From contig NC_135550.1 in the NCBI RefSeq assembly GCF_964340395.1, positions 11,322,408-11,386,407 of the forward strand: a stretch of DNA of 64,000 nucleotides. The letters are read 5' to 3'. A program made the translations under genes and the position numbers. The notes under the pieces are model-generated. The model was not told the origin of the DNA and made no database searches. It saw only the letters and a list, made by a program, of their open reading frames with translations. Shown piece after piece: positions 37,211-50,873 of this stretch (positions within the stretch are counted from its first letter, which is position 1; every line of letters begins with the position of its first letter). Origin of the DNA: Glandiceps talaboti. Lineage: Eukaryota; Hemichordata; Enteropneusta; Spengelidae.

Positions 37211-40200
37211 CAGAGCTTCCATGGCTATGCTTAATAAACAAATACAAGATTACAGAGAGGCTCTCACCAAAGAACGCAAAGAGAGATTTGAGTTGCAGGA
37301 GAAAAGAGACGCCTCTTTGAAAGAACTTGAAGATTTTAGGTCAGCCATGGCAAGATACATGAAAGATATGAACATGAGACTTGCTGATGATAAACAAAAA
37401 CACGCCAATCTGACTGCTGAGGTACATAACACTCTTCCTGTAGTAATAAGTTTTATATTCTTTGCACATCATTTGTATGAATTATGTAGTTTCCGAAAAT
37501 AAGTCGAAAGTTGTTTCAAAATACATTGGGTATAATCAAGTATACATGGTGATGGGCGCCCTCATACATCAGTCAACCCTCTCAGCGATATAGCTGATAG
37601 CATAGCATGACACATCATATCTTACTGACTATTTAAACTAGTTGTTCAACCCACAATGTTCAAGTATTTGTGCCTCACTCTTTTGTAGTGTTCATATTTT
37701 CAGATTAGAATACTTTATTAACCAAATGACTGTAAAGTTGAGAAGTATTGTGTCTTGGTATTGTTAAAAACAACAAAGATCAAGTATAAAACAACATTGG
37801 TTCAAGTGCAAATTAATTATAATACTAGTATCTGTCCTTCCTATTTGTACATGTAGTTGATTTGCAAAAAAAATGACAGCTGAGGAACTCCAACTGTGTA
37901 GAATAATAGCATCATAACTGTTATTACATTTAGCTCTCAATGCTGGGATCTACACATGTTTTATGAAATCTAAATTTACATGCTAGACATTTACAATTCA
38001 TTTGCTTTGCATTGGTAATATTGTTTATAGATTGATTACATTTAGAGCATCCATGTCCTGGGCTCATGATTAAATGAAATAACATTGTGTTATTTTACAT
38101 GTGATGTGAATGCTGTGAATGATTGTATCACAGTTGAATCACTTTACCTGGGTGTTAAGGGTTGTATTGTATGTACATGTACATGTAGAACTAATTTGTA
38201 AAGTTGATGTGGGGGCAATCTTACCACACAGCATTATATGGAATCTGTCGCACAAAATGCTCTCTGTACTAAAATATTACAAATTTCCAGAAGGCAAGGA
38301 TGCTACATATATATGCTAAGATGCTTGCAACATGATTTGTTTGTTATTTTTTGTCATCATTGTCAAACAATTTGTTTATCCACAGCATGCACAGCTAACC
38401 AAGGATTTAAAAACTGATGATACAAAAATTAAACAACTTGAATCCGAGTTGAAACAAGCCACCAATAATTTTAATACCATGGAGAAGAACCTGACTGGTG
38501 TTGTAACAACACTGGAGGTAAGTTGAAAATAAAAACAATGTGGTACTCTTGACTTTTTTTGTAAAGTACTAGTACTACCGGGGTAGTAGTTTGTTTGTCA
38601 AAAGTACTGACCATGTACATATACTACTGTAGTAGAAAATGTACATTCACCCTCTATTGTTATTTTACCTATACTTTTGCAAATTTCACTTGAACTTGTT
38701 GAAATAGTCGCATATCATTTTGTTAGAAAATTTTGAAAATATGATTAATATTGTAGTTAGGACAATGTAGTGTAAATTTGCTAGGTTTAGGATGTTTGAT
38801 TTAGCTGGGAATTTTTCTTTAATTCCGCTTATTTTTCTAAAAAAGAATTTTAAGATTTTATTTTATTTTTTTTTTTATTTTTTTAATTTTTAATTTTTTT
38901 AATTTTTTTAACCCTTTCACCACCAGTACCCGGTATACCGGGACGCGCTAGGGCGCCCACCAGTACCCGGTATACCGGGACGCCAAAGTTCATTCACCTA
39001 TCTTGCCGTAAAACCGTTCAAAGGCAGCAATTGCTGCAAAATTTGCTGCCATAACTAGTTCCACACATGCGTATTAGCCTTGTTTATATTGCCTGCCATT
39101 TTGAATGTATGATAGTGAACGGTATCGAGAGCTACGATCCAAATGACGAGCGATCGTAATTTTACGTGCGTTTTTCGCCCACAAGATCGAATTTAAACAT
39201 GGCGGATATAATTAACGGCTCTCATAACATGGTCTACGATATAAATTATGTCACTGTCTTTGGATATTTCGACTGAATTTGACTCGAAATACATCATTGA
39301 ATACAAGTATTTAGCTGTGGGAACACATTGTACTTGTATGTAAGCATCAAATTCCCGCTAAGTCCGTATGAGCTGCCGGCGGCAGTTTACGGTTGAATTT
39401 TTGAATGTCGGCAAATTTACGCGATCTTGTGACAGATACCGACTCCCATACTAACGTCTTGGTTGTAATTTTTGGCTATAAAATGGATTATTTTGGTTTT
39501 ATTTCTTTTGTTACATCTCAGTAATGACTTGTATTTGTACTAGCTCAGCGTGTGAAGGTCGTGGAGGGAAATTTATGCACGATACGGGCGATTTTACGAA
39601 TCGGATTTTTTATGTGCGTTTTTCAACGTAAAATTCAAATTTCAACATCGCCGAAGCAAAATCTGTCTCCCCTAACGTAAGTTACAATGTAAATAACGGT
39701 GCTGTTCGTAGAAATTTCCACTCAATTTTGACTATGAATACGATGTTTTATACAAGGAGATGACTGAGTGAACTCAATGCAGGAAATGGAAGGATCAGAT
39801 TATCGCAACGTAACTTCAAAGTCCCGACTGCATATTTTGTTTGTGGGTACAGCATGTTGGCAAAAAGCGCCACTTTGGCGTCCCGATTAGGACTCGTATA
39901 CTACCAACTTGTGGGCATTTTTTACTGATTTTGAGCATAAATTTGGTGATAATTTTTTGTTGTTCTGTCAAATAATGATATATAATTACACAAACTGATT
40001 TTTCTGAAGGTATTGGTGCAACGACTTCAGGTATTTTTGTCCCTTTCATTGTCGGTGCGGGACCGACTAATTGCGTCGTAATCAGATTAGAGAGCCGTTA
40101 TTTTTTTCCGTTCAAATTTAATACGACTGAAAATAACATTTTCTGCCAAATTTTCGCCGATTTTGACCATTTAACCAGTATACAGAATTTTGTAGAAACA

Positions 40201-43200
40201 TAAATGTTGGTATTTTGAATTTTGTTTGTAATATAAATGTTTTGTTTATTTGTGACATGTCAATAAATAAACAACACAGGTTTTTTTTACCAATATTTTC
40301 TTATTTTAACCCAAATTTCACTTGTGAATGTAATATTTGAATGTGTTTATTTGTAAGTATGATATAGACAATTTATTTTCCAGTAAAATGATACCTAATA
40401 TTCAAAGATTGGGCAATTCTAAGTATTTTTATATCAATTTGATTGCACACCACTCACTCTCACTTTATGTTAGTGAGGGGGCTGGTGGAGCACAAACAAT
40501 CCCATGAGGCCAATGGTGGTGAAAGAGTTAAATTTTTTTTTATTTTTTATTTTTTTTTTTTTTTGGGGGGGGCATCTTAAGTGGTGATACACATAGAAAG
40601 GAGTATGGTACTTGGGAGTTTTGTGAAATTATGTAGAGTTTATAATATCAAGAATTATATCTTTTATCTTACAGAATGATATTGCTAAGATGGAAAAAGA
40701 TCTTGCAGAAAAGACACAAAGTATAGAAAAACAAACCCCTGGATATGAAGAACTTGAGACAAGCTTTGAAGTTACAACTGATGACTTCAGTAGTATGAAG
40801 AGAAATATTGTTCGTAAGTCCGTCTGTATGGCTAGCTGATCACAGTTTGAGGTGAAAGTATATAATGGAGTCAAATACACATCGTGAATAAACGAGACTT
40901 GTACTTGTAGTATTCACTTCCAAAATTGGTCCACCAGGGACTATCACTGGAAGGTTCTGACGAGAGTGGTACATGTAGTGGTCATATAGATGGACCATGT
41001 GGAGTTCTAACTATCAAATAAGCACACCTAACATTTTAAAGTTCAGTCGTTGTGTGGTAAAATAAGTCAAGATGAGGTACTTTTGATTCAACATTGAATT
41101 TAGCTTATTTGCACGACACTAGAGTTCACTTGGGTTAATCTTGTAAATTTGTCCTCAGACACAATACGATGTTTTTGTAGCATTTGACCCTGAGGTGCAT
41201 GTGTGTAAATAAGATGAGTGCTGTTCTAATTTTGTCAGATGGAACCAATCACAGGTTGTACCAGCAAGTTGTGTTTCACCCAGGGCAAAAACACTCTTTT
41301 TTTTACTGATTCAAGAAATTTGCCAAGCTATTGCAATTGTCTCTTTCCATCTTGACATTATAACTACCATCCAGGAAAAAGGAACTGAAAAGTAGTGACT
41401 ATTTCATATGTACTTCGATCAATTTATTTTCAGAATTAAAAAATAGGAAAGGGGGACTTCAGGACACTGCAAGAAGAAAAAAACAAGAAATTGAGAGAAT
41501 ATCAAGGCCGCAGGTGAGTTTTGACTTGATGTTAATTTTTATGCGTTATCAACCAAATAATTGTAAGAAATGACCTTCAACTGAGTCCTCCATAGGTTTC
41601 AAATGAGAAACATTGATATCATCAAGTGCGAATCACACTTGCTTTGCTCTGGCCTACATTGCCTATATTTTGCATCTCATCGACATCTGCCATCATATTG
41701 TCACAGCACAAATTCATGCCTTGCAACATGTCTGCCATTTTTTATCTCAATCTTGAACCTCCCATCAAGACCAGCATCAACCCATCTCAGTCCTATTACT
41801 AATAAGTCCATGCTGGCATGCAGTGACCTTTCACCTTTTCATGAGAGTCTATTTATAATTCATGTGATTGTCCATGAGTATTTTAATCAAACAGAACATC
41901 TTCTTTTTCTCCCATTTTGATTTGATATAAGGGTTCGGTAAGTTCGTAAGAATAAGTTTGTACACAGTGTTGTGGGAAATTTTAAACACCGATTTGCAAC
42001 GCAATCAGGGTGACACAAAGTTGAAACACTATTTGGAACTTGTTTGCTGTTTTTCCTTCTTCTGAAATCTCTTGAAAATGGATGTCACATTGTTCGAGAT
42101 CTTGTCACGTAGTTGTGGGTCAACAATATGTGAACATTCACGAGAGTTCGTTTTGTTTCTGATGAAGTGTTTGTGCATCTGTGTGTATAGTCTGAATCTA
42201 AAACTGAATCTGAATCTGAATCTTAAAGTGAATGTGAATCTGTCTACATTAGGAATTTTGTATTCGTAGTGAAATCATCAGTGCTTTCCTCTATAACCTC
42301 AATTCACCCTATTACAATGTAAGCTCCAAACAAGAAAAAGTATTCATCACTGGTTTGAGTCAATTCAGCTATACTACATTGTAATATATACTATAAAAAC
42401 ATGCTATCTTTACAGTTGTACATGCTATAAAATCATGGCATCTTTTTAAGGTGTCACAAACATTCTTTTCAAGAAATACAAAATTAAAGAGATCCCTGTG
42501 GGCAAAGCCAGGGTTCTGAAACTACATTGTAAGATAAGGATAAGAACTTATAGCGGTATTTAACCAGAAAAGGTGAATTGTATGGTTCTGTTAGTATTAG
42601 AAGGGCTTTGTTATCAGGCATCTGTCTGTCTACTGTTTTCCACATTTTGTCTCACCTGTGTGTTGTGTCACTGTATTGTGTACACACAGGGTGTTCTTTT
42701 CACTGTGTTTGTCTTTGTGGTGTGAAAGAGAGATTTCACAATACCCGTGTGCAGTTTTACACAATGAGGAAGGTAATGTAAAATTATATGTTGGTAAATT
42801 CTAATGGTTCATTGGAGTAAGTGTTTCTTTTGTAGAAGCAATCAGTGATATTGTTAAAGTGAACTTTAAAAGTGAATTTTGTGAGTTGTATGACGGGGAA
42901 ATGTAGGTGTTCTACCAGGTGTAGTAATGTTAAAACAAGTATGTATCTGTATCCACAGTGCTTATATACAAAACATATCACACAGGAAACCTAAAAGTTA
43001 CTTCCAGCATAGTTCTATGTCAAAGTCAGTCATCTCAAAATATAGACTCCTTATCATTTCTCTGAAAACTGCAATGCTATTCATCAGTGTATCATGACAT
43101 TCATAAGGGTTTAAATGAACAATCTAATTGAAATCTGATGGAAGAAAATACTCTAGTTACTATGTGTACTGTATTTCACACACGTGTGTTTGTAGGTTAC

Positions 43201-46200
43201 AGTTACGTAGTCAACAAACATCAAGAACAGAAGAAGACACAAATAACAAAATTAGTCAATGTGAAATATGACAAAAAGAAAACTGAGTCTTTTCCTTCAT
43301 CAGAATTTAATCAGATTTATCAAGAAAGTAAGACTTTTGTGAAGATTTAGAAGTTGTTGGCAGCCAGTACATCATATAACTCATTTCTCGACTTTCCATT
43401 TTGTCTTTCTCTTTCTCTCTCTCTCTCTGCTTGCATGCTCATCTTTGCTTGCAATAACACTTCACAATGAAGAGCGCAGATGGCCCACCATTGAAGGTTA
43501 CTCTCATATTATTGGTGTTGGTTTATTTTTTTAGAGTAGTAACTGTTAACTAACAAGTAACCCGAATTAGTGTGAATATATGTTGTTTGGGAAAAAAAAA
43601 ATTTCAGCAAAGTTTGCTGTGTTGTGTATTTTGTTTTAAAAGCTTTGCTGGCATAAAAGTAGTATTTGCTATAATACTACCATCACACTTACTTTAGTGT
43701 GTTGTTATGCAATAAAAATAGTAGTGTTAACTATTTTTAAAAATCTGTGCCGTAAACTAATTCTGCGTAATGGAGCCAATATCTACTACAAGCTTATATC
43801 CAAACTCTGTTGTGAAATGTAGTAGAGTTGATAAATAGTAACTTACCAATGTGTTTGTCAAAACTTATAATACCCATAGTTTGTTGGTTTATTTGTTTGT
43901 TTATCTGTCTGTCTGTTTGTAACTGCTGCAGTAGACTTGTTAATCTGTAGCCATGCAAATTTTCCCTGCTGTTGATGTTTGCTTAGAAACCTTATAATGC
44001 TGTTCACTGCGTCTAGAACTGTGAAGTTTGTTTCCAAAATGATTGATTTTGTGTATATTGTGCAACTATCAATTTCAGTCTAGTTTTGATGGCAGTGATA
44101 TAATGGAAGCGTCCAAATCCAATGTATGTATTTCATTATCTGATCATAATGTAAAAGTAAAAACCAGATATATACCTTTCTTCTTGTCATTATTATTATT
44201 TTTTTAAAAAAAACATAGTGTGGTAGTCAAATAGTAACAACATTGAAGGGTGATCATTTTTGTTTGGGGAACATTCATATTGATAGTTGTAAACAGGTAT
44301 GGTAAAATACTCATTGGGTATTACTAAAACCTTTCCATGAGTTTTCCAGTGGATCAAGGGAATGAGGCAACAAGTCTGGTGTCTTGTGGAGAAGGAATTA
44401 ATGTAAATAACACCATATAATATTAGTAAAGACAAAACCACTTGAAGGTTATTGCACACTTAATATCTCAAACATATATACCAGCTTATATATGGATTTA
44501 AAACACACGTAACACTTGGATAAAAAAGAAGTTTGGTTCTTGTATGCACACAGTGACTCCTGGTATAGTCAGAGAGTCTGAAGTAAAATAACTGCACGAT
44601 AACAGGAAGAAGCTCTCTTGGCACCTATGAATTCATGATCACCTATGAATCAGTTTAATGGTAGAATGTTGCACTCATTGCATTATGTACATTAATAAAG
44701 CACTGTAAAATAAGGAGTTATTTTCACTTACCGGGTACAGGCGTGAGTAGGACAGCAAAATTTGTACAGTACATGTACAGTATTACTGTACTTCTTGAAA
44801 ACATAGATCTTAGAGGGGATGCCTTGAAACCATAGATCTTGGAGGGCATGCCTTGAAACCATAGATCTTGGAGGGCATGCCTTGAAACCATAGATCTTAG
44901 AGGGGATGCCTTGAAACCATAGATCTTGGAGGGCATGCCTTGAAACCGCATATTTTGGAGGGGATACGTTGAAACTATACATGTTGGAGGGAGTGCCTTG
45001 AAACCATAGATTTTAGAGGGGACATCTTGAAACCATAGATCTTGGATTGGACGCCTTGAAACCATAGATCTTGGAGGGGACGCCATGAAACCATAGATCT
45101 TGGAGGGGTCACCTTGAAGCCATAGATCTTGGAAAGGATATGTTGAAACCATAGATCTTGGAGGGGAAGTCCCGCCAAGATCTATGCTGAAACAGTGCAA
45201 AGCAACATTTTTCTGTATACAAATACGATATTTTTTAGATTTACAATAAACTAACAGGTTATTCATGTGTGCAATTGCTTATAAGTACTTTTTTAGCCTT
45301 TCAACTTTACAAAATAAATTTTAACAATGTCAAAGTCTTACTTTGTTTTGTTCAATAAATGTATCCCATAATCTTTCTACGTAAAATAAACGGTAGTATA
45401 TACCTATCACACTGATTTCACCCCTTTACACTTTCTGGGTTTTCCATGTGTGAAATCTTTTTTTGTCTTCATAACTTTTCTCAAGTAACATTATAAAGTG
45501 GTGTCATTTGAAGACAACAGAATTGTTGCTTCCTGCCCTTGATGATTTGAAGATGGCATTGGTCTCATCCTAACTCATATCGGGGTAAATCATTCTAAAA
45601 AAACAACAACCACATGCAGTGAACAGTTTTATGTCATGGTGTGAACATAACAAAGTCAAACAGTTTTGAAGACAGTTTTCAGTACAAAGTTGTGTTATTA
45701 TTAATTTATTTTTATTTCTAGTTTGTTTAACTGTTTTGTGTTCAATTTTAGAGGTGTTCAACATCTGTATATAGGAAAGGAATAACTTGATTAGAATTGT
45801 TTATGTAGGATCAACTTAAAGCAAAACTTCGAGAACAGAGAGCTGCAACTCTACAAACTATGAAAGACCAAGCAAAGGATGTGAGAGAGATGGAGGAAAA
45901 TATATACCATGCAGGTAGAAAATTGAAAGCTGTTATAGAGGAAAATAACCGATTCAAAATGGTAAGTATTTTTTGTATATTTTCATTTTGTTTTTCTTAC
46001 CACTATTATTACAATGTAGTTATTCCTGTATACAAAATATAATAAAGAAAATAAGAAAATTCTCACTTATGATTGCTAGCAGCAGGGAGAATAAAATAAC
46101 ACAATACCATATACTATATTCTCACTCCACACTATGATCATATCAAATTAAGCAAGAAATCGTAATATAAAAATAAGTATTTAACTCTAACATGAAGATT

Positions 46201-49200
46201 TCAGCAACTTTCTGTTGTTCAGAAAAATGTTTCAAAATGAACGTTTGCACCATACACACTTGGTCTACCAACAATGCTATCATTAAATGTTTAATGTTTG
46301 CATAAAACCTCGAGAAAAAGTGACTTAATAAGTCAATATATTGAATCAGTTTGACACTATGATTGAGTCAATCTAAGATACATATTTTATTTGCTTTTAC
46401 TGATTATAAATCTTGCTGAATTTTTAATTTCAGGCAATGAAGAAAATGGATTCAGAGTGCGACAATTTTGAGAAGCAAACCCTGATAAATGCAGCAATAA
46501 AACAAATATTACAGGATGAAGTTGATATGCAAAGAGGTATGATGTTTTAAAGGGGGGGGGGGGATACTTTATGATTTCATTTGGATAGTAAATGAGATAC
46601 AATGTGTTGATTTCATTCACTTTCACTTAGGCCAAAAATAAGAATTGTTTCTGGTCAGCATGTGAATCACTTATAAAATACCGGTACCCTTGTGTCGGTC
46701 TTCTTTTTCCATGTTTGTCCAGCCCATGCAGTCTGCAGATCCGAGGGGAAACACAAAAATAACCCTCCCTACTTCAGTGAAGACAACTGCAGAGTCAATC
46801 ATGAACAAGCACACACAGTTGCTCTAAAGTACTAAATAAAAAGACCAGTAACTGCCATAAATAGTAGATTGAGTGACAGATTTGTTGAGAATAAAAAAAA
46901 ATCGCATTGTCACACCACTTTACAAAATGTCCTGACCAGCAACAATTCTTTTTTTCTTTTTTTTGCTCTTATCAGTACAGAGTAAGCATCAATCCAATTT
47001 TTAATAAGCAAAAGTGGCACATCAGAAGTTGCAAGACAACTTCTGTGAAACGTATTGTCAACTGCTTCTTTTGCTATATACATTGTAATTGTAAAACTGT
47101 TAACAGATTTTCCCCAAGCAAGTCTCATACATCACTTCTGCATAAATTTGGATCAATACCAACTCTGTACTGATAAATGGAAGTGAAAGAAACCAATGCA
47201 TTTGATCTCATTTTGATATCGCCCATTCTTTTTATGAAAACAGCATGATTTCATACAGTATCCATCCCCTTTATGGTAATATTCCACATGTAATGCATTG
47301 ACATATGGTTAGTACCTTCTGATTCTTAAGTGAACCTGTACCAGTATATCTCTCCATATATATGTGAGAATCAATGGACATTATCTCATTATGGTGCACT
47401 CCAGAAGATACTGACAAGATGTTAGTGAAAATTAGGAATTCATTTCTGAAAACATTTGACTGTATGAATAAAAAACTTAATTCTTCATCTATATTCTGCA
47501 AAACAAGTAATTTGAACATTTGATATGTGATGCTGTGATTGATCTTTGTTTTTCAACAATCTAATAGTAAATCTACAGCTATTTCACATGTCCTAGAGGT
47601 TATTGATAACTGTAATTTTCATTTCAGGCAAACTGGTTGAAGGCTGGAAAGAGGACAGGGCAATGGAGGAACAGTTTGCAGAGCGAGATAAATCATTTCT
47701 GGATGATATTACAGAATTACGCAAGAAAACTGATGAAAGGGAACAAAAAGTATCTGATATTACCAACAAACTTCAATCTGAACTTGTACTCCTTGCTTCA
47801 TTCTTGGAAACCGTATCCAATCGGAGGCCTCCAGGTAAAGCTTTGTTACTGATTGAGATTTGTTGCACATGTAATGTACTGTAGGCTGGTATTGGTGGGG
47901 TTTCATTGAATATTGGTGAAAACATAGTAAAATGGAATGTTTGGTCAACAGAAGTTAGCCAATGTTTCAATTGAATGTGGGGGAATTTAAATGAAAATAT
48001 ATAAATAATTTAAAATATATAAATAATTTGCTGAAACAGATCTGTCGTAGAAATGAAAAATAAATTCACTGAAAAAAGTGTATTGATTTCACAACCTTGT
48101 TAACTTTTGTGATCATGAAATATCTGACATTTTGTACCATTCTATCAACTTAAAATCTCACAGAAAGCAGACAGAGTGATAGGCCAAGCACAGCTGCAAG
48201 ACCACCAACTGTCTTCAGGGACTATCTGGAGTCTCGCAAACTAGATCATGGCAAATCCAAAGACAACTTGCAGAAATCTAAAGAGGAGCTGAAAGGTAAG
48301 ATATAGATGTAGTATACCTCACTGGTATGTATAGGTACAGGCATCAAGTGTTACTGATACATTCCAAAATATATTTGCTGTAATAGTCTTCAACAAAGGG
48401 CTTTTCTTCAAACCAAACACTGACCCTACAACTGAGTGACAGAATTCAGTTTCCCAAACAAAACAGAAAAGAAACAACATATAAAGGACTGTCATCCTCC
48501 TCTAGTAATAGCTAAGATTATCCTGCATTGAGAAATGAAGTGATCACAATATCCATTTCAACCAAGTTTGACTTTTCTCTATACAACACTTATGCAATCA
48601 GCCAATGCAGCCCCTATTCAATCTATATAGCATTGGAACATGTGGTTTTGATATAAATGGTGATGCTATCTTCTACTTAGTCATAGTGATTTGACTTTAT
48701 CTTGTCTCCAACAATGCAATATTTGTATATGAAAAGTATGTGTTGCTTTTACTTTACAACTGACTATACCCACAGACGGTATAGTTGTGGAAAATAATGT
48801 TCACTAGTAGCAAAAGATCATAGTGATCAATTTTAAAATAAGTGTATGTCCTTCCAAGCAGGTTGAGCAGTCATCATATCTAAATAATGTTCATTTTTCA
48901 GGGACATGGGAATGCAGAGTAGTGTATTTTCATTACATTTGCATGTACATGTATCCTTATAATAAGACTGCAAAAGCCAATGCACTGTAACAAAAATTGC
49001 AAAGTACAAACAGCATTAGATTTTTCACTGTAGTAATGGTAGATGGCTGATATTACACATTCATGGCATACACGCATTCTTGTTCTAAGTATTCTTAGTA
49101 TGGCACTGCTTATTATGACATGAACCACAACACGAAGATCTTGTCTTCCTGGAGTTCACACTATAATGCATGTTTCTTCCTTTCTTCCTTCTAAAACACA

Positions 49201-49750
49201 ATATAAGAACTGGTATCTATCTTGTGCATAGGTGGGTAATGTACCAAGACAATGACGTTTGAATTATAAAGGAGTTCATTCTACAGCACAAATACACCAA
49301 GTCATCAGTAATAGCACCCATCTTTATCAACATATCTAACTGCTTCAAACAATTTAAACATTCCATCTTTAACAACCATACTGCTTATTTTGTTTTAACA
49401 AGACCATGGAAGTAGCAAACTACTGTTTGATACTGTTTATGGTGAGATTTACCACTAAAAGTTAAATACCAGTGTTTTATTTACGTCATGATAAACTAAC
49501 ATTCTTTTTTCTAAAAACTCTAAAAAGCAAACCGTAAATAAATGGAAATACACAACAAAGACACAGGTAATTTCTATATATTAACATATAAGTATATATC
49601 ATAAAATAGTTGACTAGAAATTATTGTTTGCCCTAATCCACATATCATAAACTGCGATAAAAAACAAAATTTTAATTTTATCATCTGTTTGTTTTCACAG
49701 CTGAAGATGAAGCTGAGGGACAGGATGAGACAACTGAGGGAGATAACTAA
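29444..49750 (+). CDS. CCDC175: CCDC175-like coiled-coil protein, 22 exons, 799 residues
   Basis: Exons: 29444-29504, 30102-30196, 30501-30665, 30964-31046, 31571-31648, 31964-32018, 32307-32405, 33177-33296, 33532-33641, 34011-34092, 34562-34634, 35339-35402, 36498-36608, 37214-37421, 38386-38517, 40675-40813, 41434-41513, 45809-45961, 46434-46536, 47628-47834, 48164-48295, 49701-49750. The CDS totals 2400 nt, every junction is GT..AG, and phases agree throughout. The protein is almost wholly heptad-rich, charged coiled coil with a short acidic tail (EDEAEGQDETTEGDN). Human CCDC175 (about 793 residues) shows collinear matches: LDKIAVAVAEL against LKDIAVAVKKL, SQLNQRMADKATKQITLNET against LLNQTMEKKATTTVYINET, NKKKDLDILKEEVMESE against QKKKELDKLQTKMSKIKE. 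The molecular function of this family is unknown to me. AATAAA lies at 49976. Confidence 0.88.
32921..33095. mobile_element. hAT MITE with 8-bp target duplication, copy A (175 bp)
   Basis: Ends TAGTGTGCCC and GGGCACACTG. The flanking 8-mers GTAGTAAG at 32913-32920 and 33096-33103 are identical, the hAT signature. The interior matches copy B (56189-56363) along its length, including GTTGTTGTGAGTCAAAAT and GGGGAACACCAAATTTTGGTG. Lies in CCDC175 intron 7. Confidence 0.92.
36782..36884. repeat. Interspersed repeat copy shared with 62452-62540
   Basis: AATCCTTATGGCTCCATTGATAAG...AACAC and GATTGAAATCCCTGCCTGTAATG match AATCCATAAGGCACCACTGATAAG...AACAC and GATTGAAACCCTGGCCTTTAATG at 62465-62533. 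A weaker relative lies at about 18120-18260. The family is unknown; in the 62-kb copy it abuts a hairpin. Confidence 0.6.
36956..36992. repeat. Perfect 16-bp hairpin
   Basis: CTCAGACCACTATAGA, loop GGTTC, TCTATAGTGGTCTGAG. CCDC175 intron 13. The stem is shorter than a usual miRNA precursor arm, so I make no RNA-gene call. Confidence 0.9.
37171..37210. repeat. (TTG)n microsatellite forming the pyrimidine tract of a CCDC175 acceptor
   Basis: About 13 TTG units run directly into CAG|AGC, the acceptor of exon 14 (37214). No other pyrimidine tract lies between the repeat and the AG. Confidence 0.9.
38912..40527. mobile_element. piggyBac-like non-autonomous element, 1616 bp, flanked by TTAA
   Basis: TTAA at 38908-38911 precedes CCCTTTCACCACCAG; ATGGTGGTGAAAGAG precedes TTAA at 40528-40531. 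The ends are inverted repeats (13 of 15) and the TTAA duplication is the piggyBac hallmark. Near the left end, CCACCAGTACC plus the palindrome CCCGGTATACCGGG occurs twice (palindromes at 38929-38942 and 38966-38979). The interior is richer in CpG than the host intron and has internal echoes such as ACGTGCGTTTTTCGCC / ATGTGCGTTTTTCAACG. No transposase frame is visible. It sits in CCDC175 intron 15. Confidence 0.85.
41514..45808. other. CCDC175 intron 17 (4.3 kb), no exon seen
   Basis: Comparison with human CCDC175 suggests that exons 17 and 18 are adjacent, with no missing exon. Contents: (CTGAAT)n-like hexamers near 42190-42240, CT-rich sequence near 43405-43430, and the 30-bp minisatellite. 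The open frames at 41603, 42578 and 43138 are unsupported. Confidence 0.6.
44793..45173. repeat. Minisatellite, about 13 units of 30 bp
   Basis: Unit CATAGATCTTGGAGGGGATG followed by CCTTGAAAC. The 30-bp period opens long repetitive minus-strand frames (units such as SKIYGFKASP / RSMVSRHALQ), which I reject as genes. CCDC175 intron 17. Confidence 0.95.
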
Positions 49751-49975
49751 ATTATGACATTCTTTTTTATGAAAATTCACTGTACTTACTTTCTTTCTAT
49801 AGTTCATGTGAATTTGATGTATATAAATTGTTTGTGATGTGTATTTAATTTAATATGATATGTGATGATTCTTAAATATGCTGTGATTTATTATGCTTTA
49901 TCATGTGAATTAAAGTGATATTCATTGGAATTAACAAGTGTACTGTATTTCTCTAATTTCCTTTATGTAAATTTT

Positions 49976-49981
49976 AATAAA
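49976..49981 (+). terminator. CCDC175 poly(A) signal AATAAA
   Basis: Canonical hexamer 226 bases after the CCDC175 stop codon, in an AT-rich 3' UTR. Confidence 0.6.
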
Positions 49982-50284
49982 CCTGTACATAATACGGGTA
50001 AGTACAGCTGTGATGTAAAATGAATGATCCAGTATTAGGGAACTTGCAAACCAGCCATTTTGAATGTTGCATCATGGGAAATGTAATAATAAATATACTA
50101 ATAAATTGGTATTGTAAACAATACTGTTACATTGTTTGCAACCATAAATGATCAATTCATAGTCACCCTGACCATTGTGGGAGGTTTTCTTTATCAGTAG
50201 CTCCAGATTAGGTATTACGATATTATAACCACAGATAATCCCATAGTCCTTTGTGTCTGAACATGCTTTAGTCTGGATTGCAAG

Positions 50285-50475
50285 TACACCTTACTCTGTC
50301 TGAGGGGTGCACACCAGGGAGGCCTCTATAAAGCCAATTTGAGAAACAGCATTTGCTTGTGACGCATCAAAATTTGGTGTTCCCAATCCCCTACTGTATG
50401 GTTATTAACAAGAAACCCAGTTTCTATCACTTTTAACCAAACAAAAGTAGTAAAATGATACCTTATAGTGGGCAC
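50285..50475 (-). mobile_element. Diverged relative of the 175-bp hAT MITE
   Basis: On the minus strand it carries GGGAACACCAAATTTTGATG then CGTCAC and ends of the form GGTGTGCCCACT / GGTGTGCAC. Related to 32921-33095 and 56189-56363 but more diverged; no clear target duplication. Confidence 0.5.
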
Positions 50476-50873
50476 ACCTCTGGAAGTCTGGAAGTCTCAT
50501 TGTAGTTTTACCCCAAAAAACTGTCAACATTACATACTATAGCATCGTTGGATCACATTACCACCAGATTTGTACGAATTATAAAATCTTGACAGTAGAT
50601 AAAAGTAATTGAATTCTCAGGAACTTCAAATTATTGGGTTATTTTAAGCCTTATAAATTTGTAAGTATATAATAAATACATTTGTATATAGTATTAGTTG
50701 TGCTCAATATGATACTTTGTACCATTGCTTATGAAATGCCATATTAGGTTTCCACACAACAATTTCTCAACAAAATGAAAATAATATTGATTAAAAGGAT
50801 GTTGAATATTGTCTCAGATGAATGTCTTTGTCCATGACTGTCTACACCAATATTCCAAATGTAACCTTTGTGT

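Noticed and set aside
41603-41920. 105-residue plus-strand frame in CCDC175 intron 17
   Set aside because: No splice sites in suitable phase and no similarity to the coiled-coil protein; the flanking exons join without it.
44724-45266. 180-residue minus-strand frame with 10-residue repeats
   Set aside because: It is the 30-bp minisatellite read in frame; all three minus frames are nearly open and show the same repeat, so no coding signal.
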